Shown here piece by piece: positions 1-9,614 of a stretch of 64,000 nucleotides of DNA. The stretch is from Molanna angustata (lineage: Eukaryota > Arthropoda > Insecta > Trichoptera > Molannidae). The stretch is from positions 3,818,036 to 3,882,035 of the forward strand of contig OY754987.1 of the NCBI GenBank assembly GCA_963576475.1. Direction: 5' to 3'. The notes beneath the pieces were generated by a model that saw nothing but the letters and a program-made list of their open reading frames with translations, was not told the DNA's origin and did not search any database. A program made the translations under genes and the position numbers. Within the stretch, counting starts at the first letter, position 1. Each line of letters begins with the position of its first letter.

Positions 1-571
1 GTGAAAAATATTTCTCATATATTTTGTTTTCCTGGGTTGGAGTAACCGGTTAGTTCAAAGAAATTACATAAATACAGTGCCTACAGTGAGGTAGAGTCGG
101 CTCTCCTCATCTTTCGGCGCCAGGATAATCTGTCCTGTATTATACAGAGCCACCATATCGTTTTTTTTTCAATTCGGGCATCGTGTGTTGGTACATAGAC
201 GCATGTTTGGCGATTTTTTAAGCTAATAATTTTCTTACATTTAAAATAACCTTCCACTTTCTGTTTTCAATTCCATTGTAATATTAATTATATTTACCTA
301 CATTCCGCTTATTTCGTAAGTGAATAAAGTATATTTTTTTAAATTTATCAGTAAAAAGGCCGTTTATAGGCAAAAAGATTGTTTTTTGCATTTTTGATTG
401 AATTTTTTAAAATATTTAACTTACATTGAGATTGAGTTAATTAACTTTTTTCTTTCTTATTTCATTACGAATTTTTACTGTCAACTTTTATTTCTGAACT
501 TATTGCTTTTTCAGTGTTTTTTTTTCCTTTGTTTTGTTATTATTAGGTACTTATATCATTTTTTTGTTTAA
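1..571. other. AT-rich non-coding stretch
   Basis: No gene is seen. Positions 67-163 read on the minus strand as about 30 open codons of balanced composition in otherwise AT-rich DNA. I do not recognise the peptide, and it could be the tail of a decayed transposon protein. The remainder is T-rich low-complexity sequence. Confidence 0.5.
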
Positions 572-780
572 ATCGAATATTTTTTTTCAAAGTTGCATAT
601 ACGCGAATATTGGATTTTGTCTCTGCCGGGAGTCAACGGTATATTTTTGATAAATTTTTTAATATCTCAAATAAAGTGATCACGTAAACCAGCCGATACA
701 GGGCGTAAGCCCTGTAGGTTCCTTGAGTTCCTGGTTCACCTATAATATTCCAACTATTTCTCTATTGAGATGTTAAAAAA
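572..780 (+). mobile_element. Inverted-repeat (foldback/TIR) element, family F1, copy 1
   Basis: The copy begins with the family end (GCATATACGCGAATATTGG followed by CCGGGAGTCAACGG) and continues into the family core (GTGATCACGTAAACCAGCC, then CTCTATTGAGATGTTAAAAA). The same end and core recur on both strands at about 1.67-2.44, 5.26-5.44, 10.0, 11.2, 33.7, 43.9 and 60.8 kb. There is no coding capacity. The combination of a dispersed family, mirrored end sequences and self-complementary arms suggests a non-autonomous foldback or MITE-like element. The superfamily is unknown. Confidence 0.7.
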
Positions 781-1664
781 TATTGTTGTTCTTTGAATTT
801 GTAGAATTCTGATTTGTAGAATTCTGATTAGTAGAATTTCATTTTAATACAGTATAACTTCTGTGTATTTTATATTGTTGTTTATTGTAAAGACAAAAAA
901 ATATACCTACAGGTAATTTTGAAATTCTATGGACAGTCTGAATACTGTCAATACTATAGTAAAAAAAAACAGTAATATTGTTAATCAAAATTAACTTACC
1001 AAAACAACATCTCCTGTCGCACTTTATGATATATTTTCTCTTTTCCACACGTATCAAACGATAACCGTCAAACATAACCAACATACTAACTGTCACTTAA
1101 CTCGTTAACTTTGTAAGTACTTAAACTGCTTTCCGACGATCAAGTTGATCATCAATTAACCTCACATTGACGACAACGAATTAATTTTACAATTTCCTGG
1201 GTTTTATCTTCAAAACACTCAATTTGATATATATTATGTGACGTTCGCAAATTCTTCAATCACAATTATTCTTCGACTGAGCGAGTGTCTTCGAGTATCG
1301 AGTTAACTATGTAAATCCGTTACTTTTCACCGTTGGCCGACGACGAGGAGGCAATTCGAGCGTTTCTTCAAAAGGTGGCAGCTGGTCAATGCTGATTTTT
1401 CTTAATCTGTACTCTTGGTGTGGCTCTTTTCAAAAGCAGTTTGACTGCTTTCTTCAGTAGTGAAGGTGAAGTTGTCCGTTTCACCAGGCTCGTCTGACAG
1501 CGGTTGTTAAAGTGTGGTAAACCAGTTTATTTAAAAAGAAGGTTCAAATGATTTCAATTTATAATATAATATTTTATTTATAAAAATATTCTATTTTTGA
1601 GTCATCGAGACACGCACTTGACGGCGAAAAAAACAATTTTTCCGTTGAACGGACTCAAATTGAA
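781..1664. other. AT-rich non-coding stretch
   Basis: No supported gene. The 85-codon open frame on the minus strand near 839-1096 has no recognisable domain and is probably fortuitous. Positions 1,320-1,510 are less AT-rich but I cannot classify them. Confidence 0.5.
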
Positions 1665-2440
1665 TATCGAATATTTTTTTTAAAGTTGCATATACGCAAA
1701 TATTGTTTTTTTTTCCCTGTTGGGAGTCAATGATATTTTATTGACAAATTTTAACATCTATTATTATATTGGGATGACATCTGTGCGAGAACACTGTCAC
1801 CTCATGTAAAGGGACTGATGCTTTCATTGTTTACAAATAAGAACTTCCCAAAGGTGGCGTTACAAAAGGGTTTATTCGTTACTTCACAGAAGGCGATAGT
1901 AAAAACAGCTTATTTTCAAACAATCTGTTTCTCGTTATTAAAATATATAGAACTTTCAAAATTGCATTGATAAGGGAATTCAATAAAAATTCAATAAAAT
2001 TCAATTTTTTTTTCTATCTATAATGTTTCTCTTTTTTATCTCTTTGTAGGTAAGTACTTAATTGTATCTTTTATAGTAATGTTTTTCTTTTTGTTTTCTT
2101 TTGTTAACATCTTTCATTATTTTTCTTATGATCTTAGTTTCTATTGTATCTATTCATTTTTATATAAATTCCATTTTAACTATTTTTATTTTCTTATAGA
2201 TTTGAACTGTTATTTTGAATGCAGGATGACCAGTTTGATAGTAGCTTTCTCCTATTTTATGGAACTATTGATGTATAATAACTTGTTAGCTGTAATAGCC
2301 TTAATAATAAATAAGTAAACGTTGCGCAAGCTCATAAAGTGATCACGTAAAGCAGCTGATAACAGACTGTAACCACTGAATGTGCCTTGAGTTACTGGTT
2401 CTCCTATAATATTCCAAATTCGTCTCTATTGAGATGTTGT
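1665..2440 (+). mobile_element. Family F1, longer copy
   Basis: It starts with the same TIR-like end as the copy at 572 (CGAATATTTTTTT, GCATATACGCAAATATTG, then GTTGGGAGTCAA). It ends with the F1 core (GTTGCGCAAGC, GTGATCACGTAAAGCAGC, GTCTCTATTGAGATG) at 2,318-2,440. The segment 1,850-1,990 is also found next to the F1 core at 11.1 kb, so this is a longer family member rather than a chance neighbour. The 79-codon ORF inside (2,079-2,318) is AT-driven and has no domain. Confidence 0.6.
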
Positions 2441-2496
2441 AAAATAGTCAAAAATAATTATCATTATATTTTATTAATATTTATGTATTTATTTTA

Positions 2497-2930
2497 GACA
2501 CCAACAGAACATTGAAATATACACAAACAAGTAAAAACATGATACAAACACATAAGTCTGTCACATAGACACTAAATATTAATTTATGTAAAAACAATCA
2601 TCGCTTGAAACTTGCTTAGTATTTGCAGTAAAAGTTATTAATTACAAAAATAAAATATACATAAAATAAGAGATCATTTACCGAGTGTAAAATAATAATA
2701 TTACCATCATTGCACAGAACAAGCGCACTCAGATATTTAATGTAGATACATGGCAACATAGCACTGGTCATCATAAATCGTCGCAGACAATATTCTGAAT
2801 TGGACAAAACAAAATGTTCCCATTTATATATGTATTTTTTACTTTTGCAGAATATGTTATTAATGTATTTATCATCACTAAATCGGCCTTTAGGTAACAT
2901 GACAGTGCAAAGTAAAAATTCAATCGATCA
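2497..2930. repeat. Interspersed repeat F3, copy 1
   Basis: It shares an extended match with 19,025-19,285, starting at ACACCAACAGAACATTGAAA and continuing through TTTATGTAAAAACAATCATC and TATTTGCAGTAAAAGTTATT. The copies differ by small indels. It probably represents a transposon 3' region, but no coding sequence identifies it. Confidence 0.7.
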
Positions 2931-3335
2931 AACCACGTAACACATTTTTAGAAATACCGTCAAACAATTATGAATAACATTGTAAAAACGTCCGGTCTCA
3001 ACAACCTAATTGTTTTTATACTACGAGGTGACTATAACAAAAAGTCATCTCATTACACTTGTCTGTAAAATCAATACCTTTTACTGATCAGGTATTTTGT
3101 ATAGATGAGTTAATTTTACATGACATGACACAACACACAAGAGTATCTTTTCAATATAAATGTTAGTAAAACGTTAAGATTCCATTCCTTTACAAACAAT
3201 GAAGATCGATAACGGTTAATTGTTCGTTTAGCAAAAATGTTAAAATAATATAAATTCTTAAGAAAAAGAAAGTATAAACATTTTGTTAATGTACTTGTTG
3301 TCTTATCACAAAAATGAACAGTATCACAACATAAT
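2931..3335. other. AT-rich non-coding stretch
   Basis: Nothing recognisable is seen in either strand. Confidence 0.5.
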
Positions 3336-3545
3336 CGGCCGTAGTGGCTCAGTTGGTTAGATATTTGACTGCTGAGCAAATGGTCCCGGATTCGATACCC
3401 GACGGAGACACGGTTTCAAACTGTGTTTTCAGTCAGGTGCTGTGAGAGGATATGTATCATATGTAAGTCTCTATAATGTGGCAACTTGTTATTGGGTGCG
3501 AGTTCAATTCATATTTGACATAATACCAATGTGTTATAGAAGCTA
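3336..3545 (+). mobile_element. tRNA-derived SINE, family S1
   Basis: The head resembles a tRNA with polymerase III promoter boxes: an A-box-like TGGCTCAGTTGGTTAGA, and a B-box-like sequence at GGATTCGATACCC. After the head, a shared body follows (GGAGACACGG, TTTTCAGTC, TGTGAGA, then GTGGCAACTTGTTATTGGGT and ATTTGACAT). The same body recurs at 5.12, 8.22, 51.68 and, on the minus strand, 33.44 and 54.38 kb. The shared non-tRNA body shows that it is a SINE and not a tRNA gene. Confidence 0.85.
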
Positions 3546-3663
3546 TACAAAATAAAAAGCAAATTAAATTATTTAAGTAGGTATTTCATATTATTAATAT
3601 TTTTAAGTAATTTTTGTGGCAATATATAAATATTTAAAAGTATAAAATATTTATTTTTAAAAA

Positions 3664-3895
3664 TTAATTTTATTTATTTAATTTATTTATTTATTTTATT
3701 TATTTTATTAATTTTATTTATTTTATTTATTTTATTTATTTTATTTATTTTATTTATTTTATTTATTTTATTTATTTTATTTATTATATTTATTTTATTT
3801 ATTTTATTTATTTTATTTATTTTATATATTTTATTTATTTTATTTATTTCATGTATATTATTTATTTTATTTTTATTTTCTTTATTTTATTTTTT
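3664..3895. repeat. AT-only minisatellite, ~9-bp period (TTTATTTTA)n
   Basis: Alternating TTTA and TTTTA give a 9-bp period over about 200 bp, with a few substitutions and a degraded 3' edge that fades into TTTATTTT runs up to about 3,960. Confidence 0.9.
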
Positions 3896-4019
3896 CATAG
3901 ATACTATTCATCATTATTAATATTTTATAAAGTAATTTATTTTAAAATTTTATTTTATTTTTTATTTTGATTATTTTAAAATAAATTAAATAAATTTTTA
4001 TTTTGAAATAACTAAATAA

Positions 4020-4215
4020 TTTAAATTAGTAAGTGCTGAGAAGCCATTGAAGAGTCACCACTCATTCTGAAAGTATTGCCATCTAAGGTGTGACGAGGCT
4101 GGTTTGTGAGGATACACGCATGTGACGTCTGTACACATACCGCTAGTTACTCCACATTATAGGATTATGCAGTGATGGTATATGTACCTATAATGTACAT
4201 AAGATACCTTAACCA
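4020..4215 (-). mobile_element. Interspersed family F2, partial copy
   Basis: It matches, in reverse orientation, the family seen at 4,292 and 19,470: CACTCATTCTGAAAGTATTG, GTGACGAGGCTGG, GAGGATACACGCATGTGACG and CCGCTAGTTACTCCACATTA. Other copies lie at 9.62, 43.2, 44.3-44.9, 48.5 and 60.1 kb. It is non-coding and of unknown class. It lies head to head with the following copy. Confidence 0.75.
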
Positions 4216-4291
4216 ATTTTTAGGTATTAGTAAGTAGTATTATTATTGACAATTTTTTTTTTATATTTTGAAAATATTATTCGAAAAACAT

Positions 4292-4680
4292 ACATACATT
4301 CCATCACAGCATATCCCACGATATGGGGTGATCAGCGGCAGGTGTGCGGGTATACATAAATTTATAAAAGGTAACACGACACATACGTGTATGCCCAATC
4401 CCCACACACTAAACTCGTCTCACCTTAAAAGTCAGTACATTCAGTATGAGTGGTTAACTTTGTGAGATGTTATTTTGTCCTTTGCGAGATGTTATTTTGC
4501 TCTTTGCGAGATGTTATTTTACCCTTTGCGAGATGTTATTTTACCCTTTGTGAGATATTATTTAGCCCTTTGTGAGATATTATTTTGCCCTTTGTGAGAT
4601 GTTATTTTGCCCGTTGTATTTTCGATAATCCTGCTGCGAAGCACTAGCTTAGAATGGTGCTTCCACTCTCTTCAAATATC
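4292..4680 (+). mobile_element. Interspersed family F2 with internal 22-bp tandem repeat
   Basis: The 5' part (ATCACAGCATATCCCACGA, GGTGTGCGGGTATACATAAA, CTCGTCTCACCTTAAAAG) matches the copy at 19,470. The 3' part (TTGTATTTTCGATAATCC, AATGGTGCTTCCACTCTCTT) matches its end. Between them lies a locus-specific expansion of the short sequence GTGAGATGTTATTTTGCC. No protein is encoded; the 65-codon ORF overlapping it is a by-product. Confidence 0.8.
4458..4613. repeat. 22-bp minisatellite, about 7 copies, inside family F2
   Basis: The unit TTTGCGAGATGTTATTTTGCC(C) repeats with a regular 22-bp spacing. Copies differ at GCG/GTG and GCC/ACC/GTC positions. Sister F2 copies (for example at 19.64 kb) carry a single unit, so the array expanded after insertion here. 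Confidence 0.9.
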
Positions 4681-5123
4681 ATCGCTCACAAATGTGCCGT
4701 AAAAAAAGGAAAATAATTTACCTATAGCGTGTTTGTCTGCGAAATTCAATTTTCAACTTTTTAAAATGAATCATAATACGAGTACATTATGTATGAAGGG
4801 GAGTTCACAAATTGATCGATTATAACCAATAATCCAACCCTTCCGGCGGCCTTTGTTTGAATTTAGGCGGATTTTGAGCGATTTACACACACACTACGTA
4901 TGTTAACCCTTTTAAATCCTCTCCAGAGTACACTAAAGTTATCAATTAGGTTTGATATGGGTCAAAAGAGATATTGGAAATAAAATAACACACAAGTACT
5001 TTATTTATGCTGAATAAAAGCTTTTAACAGTTACATTTAAAAACGATCAATCTCTACTCATAATATTTGAAATGCGACATTGACAATATTTATTGATTTA
5101 CTATTTTTTTATTCATTTATTTC
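4681..5123. other. Non-coding stretch
   Basis: No gene or recognisable repeat family was identified. The sequence is moderately AT-rich. Confidence 0.4.
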
Positions 5124-5248
5124 CATATGTAGCTCAGTTGGTTAGCTATCAGAGTGCTGATCCAAAGGTACCGGGTTCGATTCCCGATGGAGACACAGTT
5201 TTATGTTGTGTTTTCAGTCTGAATCTGTGAGACGAATAATATCGTAAG
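5124..5248 (+). mobile_element. SINE S1, 3'-truncated copy
   Basis: The A-box-like TAGCTCAGTTGGTTAGCTA, the B-box-like GGGTTCGATTCCCGATGG, and the start of the shared body (GGAGACACAGTTTT, TTTTCAGTCTGAATCTGTGAG) are present. The terminal GTGGCAACTTGTTATTGG block is missing. The copy is directly abutted by the F1 foldback. Confidence 0.8.
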
Positions 5249-5257
5249 TTTTTTTTA

Positions 5258-5440
5258 ACAGATTTTTTAATTATCTCAATAGAGACGAAGTTGGAATATT
5301 TACTGTAGGAGAACCGGGAAATCACCTACAGTAAATATTCCAACTTCGTCTCTATTGAGATAATTAAAAATCTGTTAAAATATATCTTTAACTCCCGACA
5401 GGGAAAAAATCCAATGTTTGCGCATATGCAATAATAAAAA
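5258..5440 (-). mobile_element. F1 foldback element with ~52-bp palindromic arms
   Basis: Positions 5,258-5,309 and 5,325-5,376 are near-perfect reverse complements (one indel), separated by a ~15-nt spacer. Both arms carry the F1 core (CTCAATAGAGACGAAGTTGG and its complement). After the right arm the family end follows: TTTAACTCCCGACAGGG then CCAATGTTTGCGCATATGCA. The single-stranded form would fold into a long hairpin. Confidence 0.85.
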
Positions 5441-5444
5441 TTAA

Positions 5445-5640
5445 GTTTAGTCATGGCAGGTGTATATAAACCAACATTTTTATACACCTGCCATGTAAAT
5501 TTTGTATATAACCACTAGTCTCAGTCTTGTAGAGCATTATTCTGACGATGTGCTTTGCACGAAACGCGTCAATAATCAAATAAACACAATAGAACAATTA
5601 TCAAGTATTTTTATATTTTTTACTAGCTTTTATGTCCCGC
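5445..5640 (+). mobile_element. Penelope-like element terminus (putative)
   Basis: It contains a 15-bp inverted repeat (5,452-5,466 with 5,481-5,495, CATGGCAGGTGTATA), and then the hammerhead-type motif listed separately. Penelope-like retroelements are known to carry hammerhead ribozymes in their terminal pseudo-LTRs, which is the basis of this assignment. No GIY-YIG or reverse transcriptase coding sequence is seen nearby, so this would be a solo or truncated end. Confidence 0.5.
5536..5576 (+). ncRNA. Hammerhead ribozyme-like motif (type I, minimal)
   Basis: Core CTGACGA (5,542-5,548) fits the consensus CUGANGA. One extra T follows at 5,549. Stem II is GTGC/GCAC (5,550-5,553 with 5,557-5,560) with loop TTT. 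GAAA is at 5,561-5,564. Stem III is the minimal ACG/CGT (5,564-5,569), which in known minimal hammerheads is expected to need dimerisation. The cleavage-site base would be C5570. Stem I is a perfect ATTATT/AATAAT pairing (5,536-5,541 with 5,571-5,576). All core elements are in order. Activity cannot be judged from sequence. Confidence 0.7.
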
Positions 5641-6450
5641 CGTTGGCCAAGAATGTAAAATTGTGAAGGAAAAAGCAATCGTTTTTATAATATTGTCACC
5701 CAATTATTTTGCAAAATCGGACTATGAAAAGTGGTTTGAAATATGATTGAATTTGATTGTAAAATGTTCAAGTGATGGCCACAACCCATTATTTTTTATA
5801 TATTGCTATAAAGTGTGAATGAAGTATAATATACAATTTCTTCACTATTCGAAATGGTTTTAAATATGACTGTTTATCAACATTGTAAAGAGATTGGTTT
5901 GGCCACAACCCCCATTTTTAAATATTATCATCGAAAACAAATTGTAATATGTACTTACCTATTGAATATTTAGTAATTTTGGATGTTGGGATGTGGTTAA
6001 AATTTGATTAAACAAATGTACTGAAAAGATCCAGTGTTGGTCACATCCCATTCGTTTTATATTTTTTCATCAAGTGTGCATTATATTTTTGCACAATTAG
6101 ACTGATGAACTTAAAATTGACACAAAAGTCTACATTAACGAAGAAGAAGAAGACTTAAACTATGGTAAATAATTTGAATATAAACGTTGTGAAGAATTCA
6201 GTAATGGCCACAGCTCCCTTTCTTTAAATATTGTCAACGAAATCAAATATATTATGTAGGTGTTAAAAATTATTTAAAATAGGATAATATAAATGGTTTA
6301 AATTTGATTAAACAAAAGTATTGAAAAGATTCTAGTGCAGGTTACATCTTCACATCCCACATCCCATTCGTTTTTACATATGTATTTTCATCAAGTGTGC
6401 ATATCGTTAATAATATTTCTGCACAATAGACTATTAGACTTAAAACTAAC
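5641..6450 (+). repeat. Degenerate tandem repeats sharing the GGCCACAACCCA box
   Basis: Boxes resembling TGGCCACAACCCATTCGTTT recur near 5,775, 5,897, 6,035, 6,206 and 6,340, each followed by T-rich sequence and often by CATCAAGTGTGCAT. Spacing is irregular (about 120-170 bp), so this is an old tandem array. The same box forms the end of the element copies at 13.94 kb and 19.96 kb, linking it to the satellite's host element. Confidence 0.65.
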
Positions 6451-6689
6451 CCAAAAGTCTAAATTAAAAAGAGAAGAATAAGTATAAGACTATAAGACAT
6501 AGTTTGTTTAAAAAATCCCAATGGTCTACATAAAATAAGAAAAAATACATAAAATAGAAGAATTAGACTATTGGAAATAGATTGTATAAAAACTGAGCAA
6601 AAGGTCTTCATAAAAGAAGAAGAAGATTAATCTATAGGAAATAGTTTGTATTAAAACTGTCCTTAAAGGTCTACATAAAATTAAGAAGA
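6451..6689. other. AT-rich non-coding stretch
   Basis: Two or three imperfect ~75-bp internal repetitions contain AAGGTCTACATAAAA-type segments followed by AGAAGAAGA. No gene is seen. Confidence 0.5.
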
Positions 6690-6903
6690 AAAATAATTAG
6701 ACTCCAGGAGCCGTCGCTTCAGACCCTTCAGTACCTCCCGTCCCATCAGGCCCTTCAGTACATCCCGTCCCTTCAATCCCTCATCACGTCCCTTCCAATC
6801 AGGCCCTTCAGTACCTCCCGTCCCTTCAGGCCCTTTAATACCTCCCGTCCCTTCAGGCCCTTTAGTGCCTCCCTTCCCTTCAATTACATCCCGTCCCTTC
6901 ATT
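6690..6903. repeat. Minisatellite, ~27-bp C/T-rich unit
   Basis: Units related to CCTTCAGTACCTCCCGTCC plus CTTCAGGC repeat about eight times with variable truncation. The open frame on the minus strand gives a Gly/Lys-rich repeat peptide, which is what such an array produces by chance. Confidence 0.85.
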
Positions 6904-7200
6904 CGGGTAAGAAAAGTTTAAATCCAGAAACCATCCTGGAAGAACCGCGAAGAGATGTAAGCACCGTCTTCTTTTCCCAGGATACTCCACCTTTATAGGT
7001 AAAATGACCAAATACACGATGAAGAAGAAGAAGAAAAAAGTTTAAATCCAGAAACCGTTCTGGAAGACCTGCGAAGAGATGGAGGGACAGTCGGACCTTC
7101 TTTTCCCAGGATATTCCGCTTTCATTGGTAAAATGACCAAATACACGAAGAAGAAGAAGAATAAGAAAAAAGTTTAAATCCAGAAACCACCTCGGGCACA
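6904..7200. repeat. ~128-bp tandem repeat, three units
   Basis: Units begin at about 6,912, 7,038 and 7,168 with AAAAGTTTAAATCCAGAAACC. They contain GCGAAGAGATG, CTTCTTTTCCCAGGATA and AAAATGACCAAATACACGA, and end in a (GAA)n run. The third unit is truncated. Confidence 0.85.
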
Positions 7201-7296
7201 CGCTCGACAATTCGCCAAAGTTTCATTGTAATCGGACATACGGTTTAGGAGCACATCGCTTGCATACATTCATACATTCATAAATAAATAAATAAA
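7175..7296 (+). mobile_element. Transposon 3' tail with (CATA)n/(AAAT)n
   Basis: A segment AAGTTTCATTGTAATCGGAC followed by CATACATTCATACATTCATA and AAATAAATAAATAA resembles the 3' end at 51.19-51.28 kb (AAGTTTCATCGCAATCGG). It is probably the tail of a retroelement. The class is uncertain. Confidence 0.55.
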
Positions 7297-8214
7297 ATAA
7301 TTTTCCGATAGGAAATCAGTATATTGTTGATTTGTAAGTAAATAATAATAGGTAGGTACCTACCTACAACAATGTTCTAAATAAATTCGATTCATAACAA
7401 ATTTTATTTGAATATCAGAATCTTTCCGTTACCATAGTAACCATTCCAATACGTAAAAAATATCAAATGGTTTGAGACATTTTTTGAATATGTAGGTACC
7501 TACATACATTGGTTTGTTCGATGCCATAAAAATGAAAATTGTCAGAAAAATCAAATATTATTTACAAATTATGCAATTTTATTATGCCTATATCTTTACT
7601 AATAATAAACACATTTTTACAATATATGTCTTAAAACTTGCTGTAATGTCTTGTGTTTCATTTTATTATTTCATAATTACATTTAATTCAAAGGTTTATT
7701 ATTTTCAAGAACATATTCATTCGGTAGGAAAATGAAATATTGTATGAAAAGATATTAAAATGGCGGCGTTCATGTACAAAACGCTTACATTAAAAATAAG
7801 TTAAACATTATAATTATACAAAATATTCACCATGTTTTTCACTCAAACGCTAAGTTATACTTGAAAATATATTTTTTTCGTGTAAATACGTACTTCTAAC
7901 TTTTAAACTAACAGATATTTGCGTGCAAAATGTACACTTTTTTGACAGATACGACTTGGAAAATTTTGTATGAAAAAAATAATTATTGAAATATTTTTAA
8001 AATTCAGCATTTTTATCGCATTATTTTTAGCGTGACACTGCATCAGGTATACAGGTACACGTTCGTACATAAATTAGATTTTTAGATGCTCTTGGTTTTT
8101 CAGAAGGCGTGAGACAAACACACACACACACACATACACACACACAAACACTAACATTTTGATTGCTTTATTACTTTAGATAACATATCAACGAACAATA
8201 ATAAAAATATTCGA
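7297..8214. other. AT-rich non-coding stretch
   Basis: No supported gene. A short (CA)n tract lies at 8,120-8,150. The ORF near 7,514-7,735 has no domain and AT-driven composition. Confidence 0.5.
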
Positions 8215-8300
8215 ATATCGTAAGTCTTTCGAATGTGGCAACTTGTTATTGGGTGCATGTTGAATTAATATTTGACATAGTTCCTGTTGGTTTCCCGAGA
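8215..8300 (+). mobile_element. SINE S1, 3' fragment
   Basis: Only the 3' body is present: ATATCGTAAGTCTTTCGAA, TGTGGCAACTTGTTATTGGG and ATTTGACATAG followed by TTCCTGTTGGTTTCCCGAG. The last block, GTTCCTGTTGG, matches (in reverse) the ends of the S1 copies at 33.44 and 54.38 kb, so it is the true 3' terminus. Confidence 0.75.
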
Positions 8301-8344
8301 AGTTATTTAAAAATAAATAATTAAAACAACATAATTTAACTTTC

Positions 8345-9050
8345 ACCCCCCTGAGAGTCGGTCGGACGTCTCGAAGCACTATTAAGAGAAACGTGAGCGA
8401 CACTCTACTAAACATCTGGCAAAACCGCTGGACAACCTGTCCAGTTGATAGAGGTCGCGACTGAAATCTCCTTAGGTTGTTCCAGAATTTTGGGCTTCTC
8501 AATTTCTCACAGGACACGGTAACTTTAAAAGCTTCATCGCTTCAACATTGCTCCCTCTTCCTCATGTCAGTTTTGTCAATGCCAGACCAAACTTCGGATC
8601 ACATCCTTTGGGAGTGTTCCCACCCAATTGTGTCCTCTTATAGATCGGAGCTTCTCGTTGCTGTCAGTGGCCTTTTTCAAGGTCTCATTAGACATTCGGA
8701 TTTAGTGATCTCGAAGAACAATTATAAATCGTTCAAACGATTTTACCATATATTATTATCCGAAGATGCCTTATTATCAGAAGATTCCCACTGACTTGAT
8801 TGTTTTCACAGTCTTGGTCACTTCTCTGATGCCCTATATATGGATCTGAAGTCGTCGACAGTTCGCAAGTGTGAATCTCGACATGCACTTGCTGATTGTT
8901 CTTTTTGCACCATGGTGCCGAGATCGCTTATCTAGAGGGCTCCATGAGCTACTCTTCGTGCCATTTTTCTTTTGCTGTTCATTCTAGCGTTCTGCGAAGG
9001 GGCCGTTGACAGTCCCCATATGCGGAGCGGGTGGTGGTGGATGTAGCGAC
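8345..9050 (+). pseudogene. Decayed LINE C-terminus (R1/LOA-like reverse transcriptase 3' part)
   Basis: The plus strand encodes RKNVSD-like and NIWQNRW segments (8,385-8,440), then a region ending with DQTSDHILWECSHP (about 8,590-8,630). This is the His/Cys motif seen after the reverse transcriptase domain of R1-type LINEs. The open frame runs from 8,477 to 8,794, with frameshifts and an in-frame stop upstream at about 8,463. Downstream to 9,050 the sequence is relatively GC-rich and resembles a decayed 3' region. No RT catalytic motif is present. Clade assignment is tentative. Confidence 0.6.
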
Positions 9051-9614
9051 AACTTAAATATGAGAATTGAATTTATTACTTCACTAGATGAAGCTTGTGC
9101 TAAGGAAATACGAACAATAACAACGCAATACATTTTTACTACATAAATTCTCAATTAACTTCAAGGTATCTACATAAGTATAAAAATATAAAAAGTATAA
9201 AATACTAAACAAATTTTTGAGGATTAAGTTGTGTTTGCTAACATGTGTAAGAGCACGATGTGGGGATATGTGTAATAAAGGATGTTTGATGAAAGGATGT
9301 ATATTTACTGACTTTATATACAGCAAGTGCACAAAAACTGGTTTATTGCCGTCAGCCAATCTCTTAGAGCCAACCCGAGCAACCAGAAGTCTCAATAGCA
9401 TATTCAATATAAAAAAAAATAGTACCTAGTATAAAAATAAAATAAAATACTGAAAAAGACATAAGAAAAAATAATACTGATCAAATTTTGGCATTGAAGA
9501 ACGCAGTAGGAATAGTCAGGAATTATTTTATAAAACTATTTTTTTTATACTTGCATTGGTTGATAACAAAAAAAACATCATAATTAAATTATTTTTGGTT
9601 ACTTCGCATGTTAT
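9051..9614. other. Non-coding stretch
   Basis: No gene supported. ORFs on both strands at 9,084-9,429 overlap each other and show no domain. Confidence 0.45.

Noticed and set aside
2079..2318. A small membrane protein gene (Phe/Tyr-rich ORF)
   Set aside because: The hydrophobic composition follows the TTT/TAT-rich DNA and the ORF lies inside an F1 repeat copy.
6681..7210. Gly/Lys-rich and Leu-rich repeat proteins on the minus strand
   Set aside because: They follow exactly the period of the 27-bp and 128-bp tandem repeats and have no independent support.
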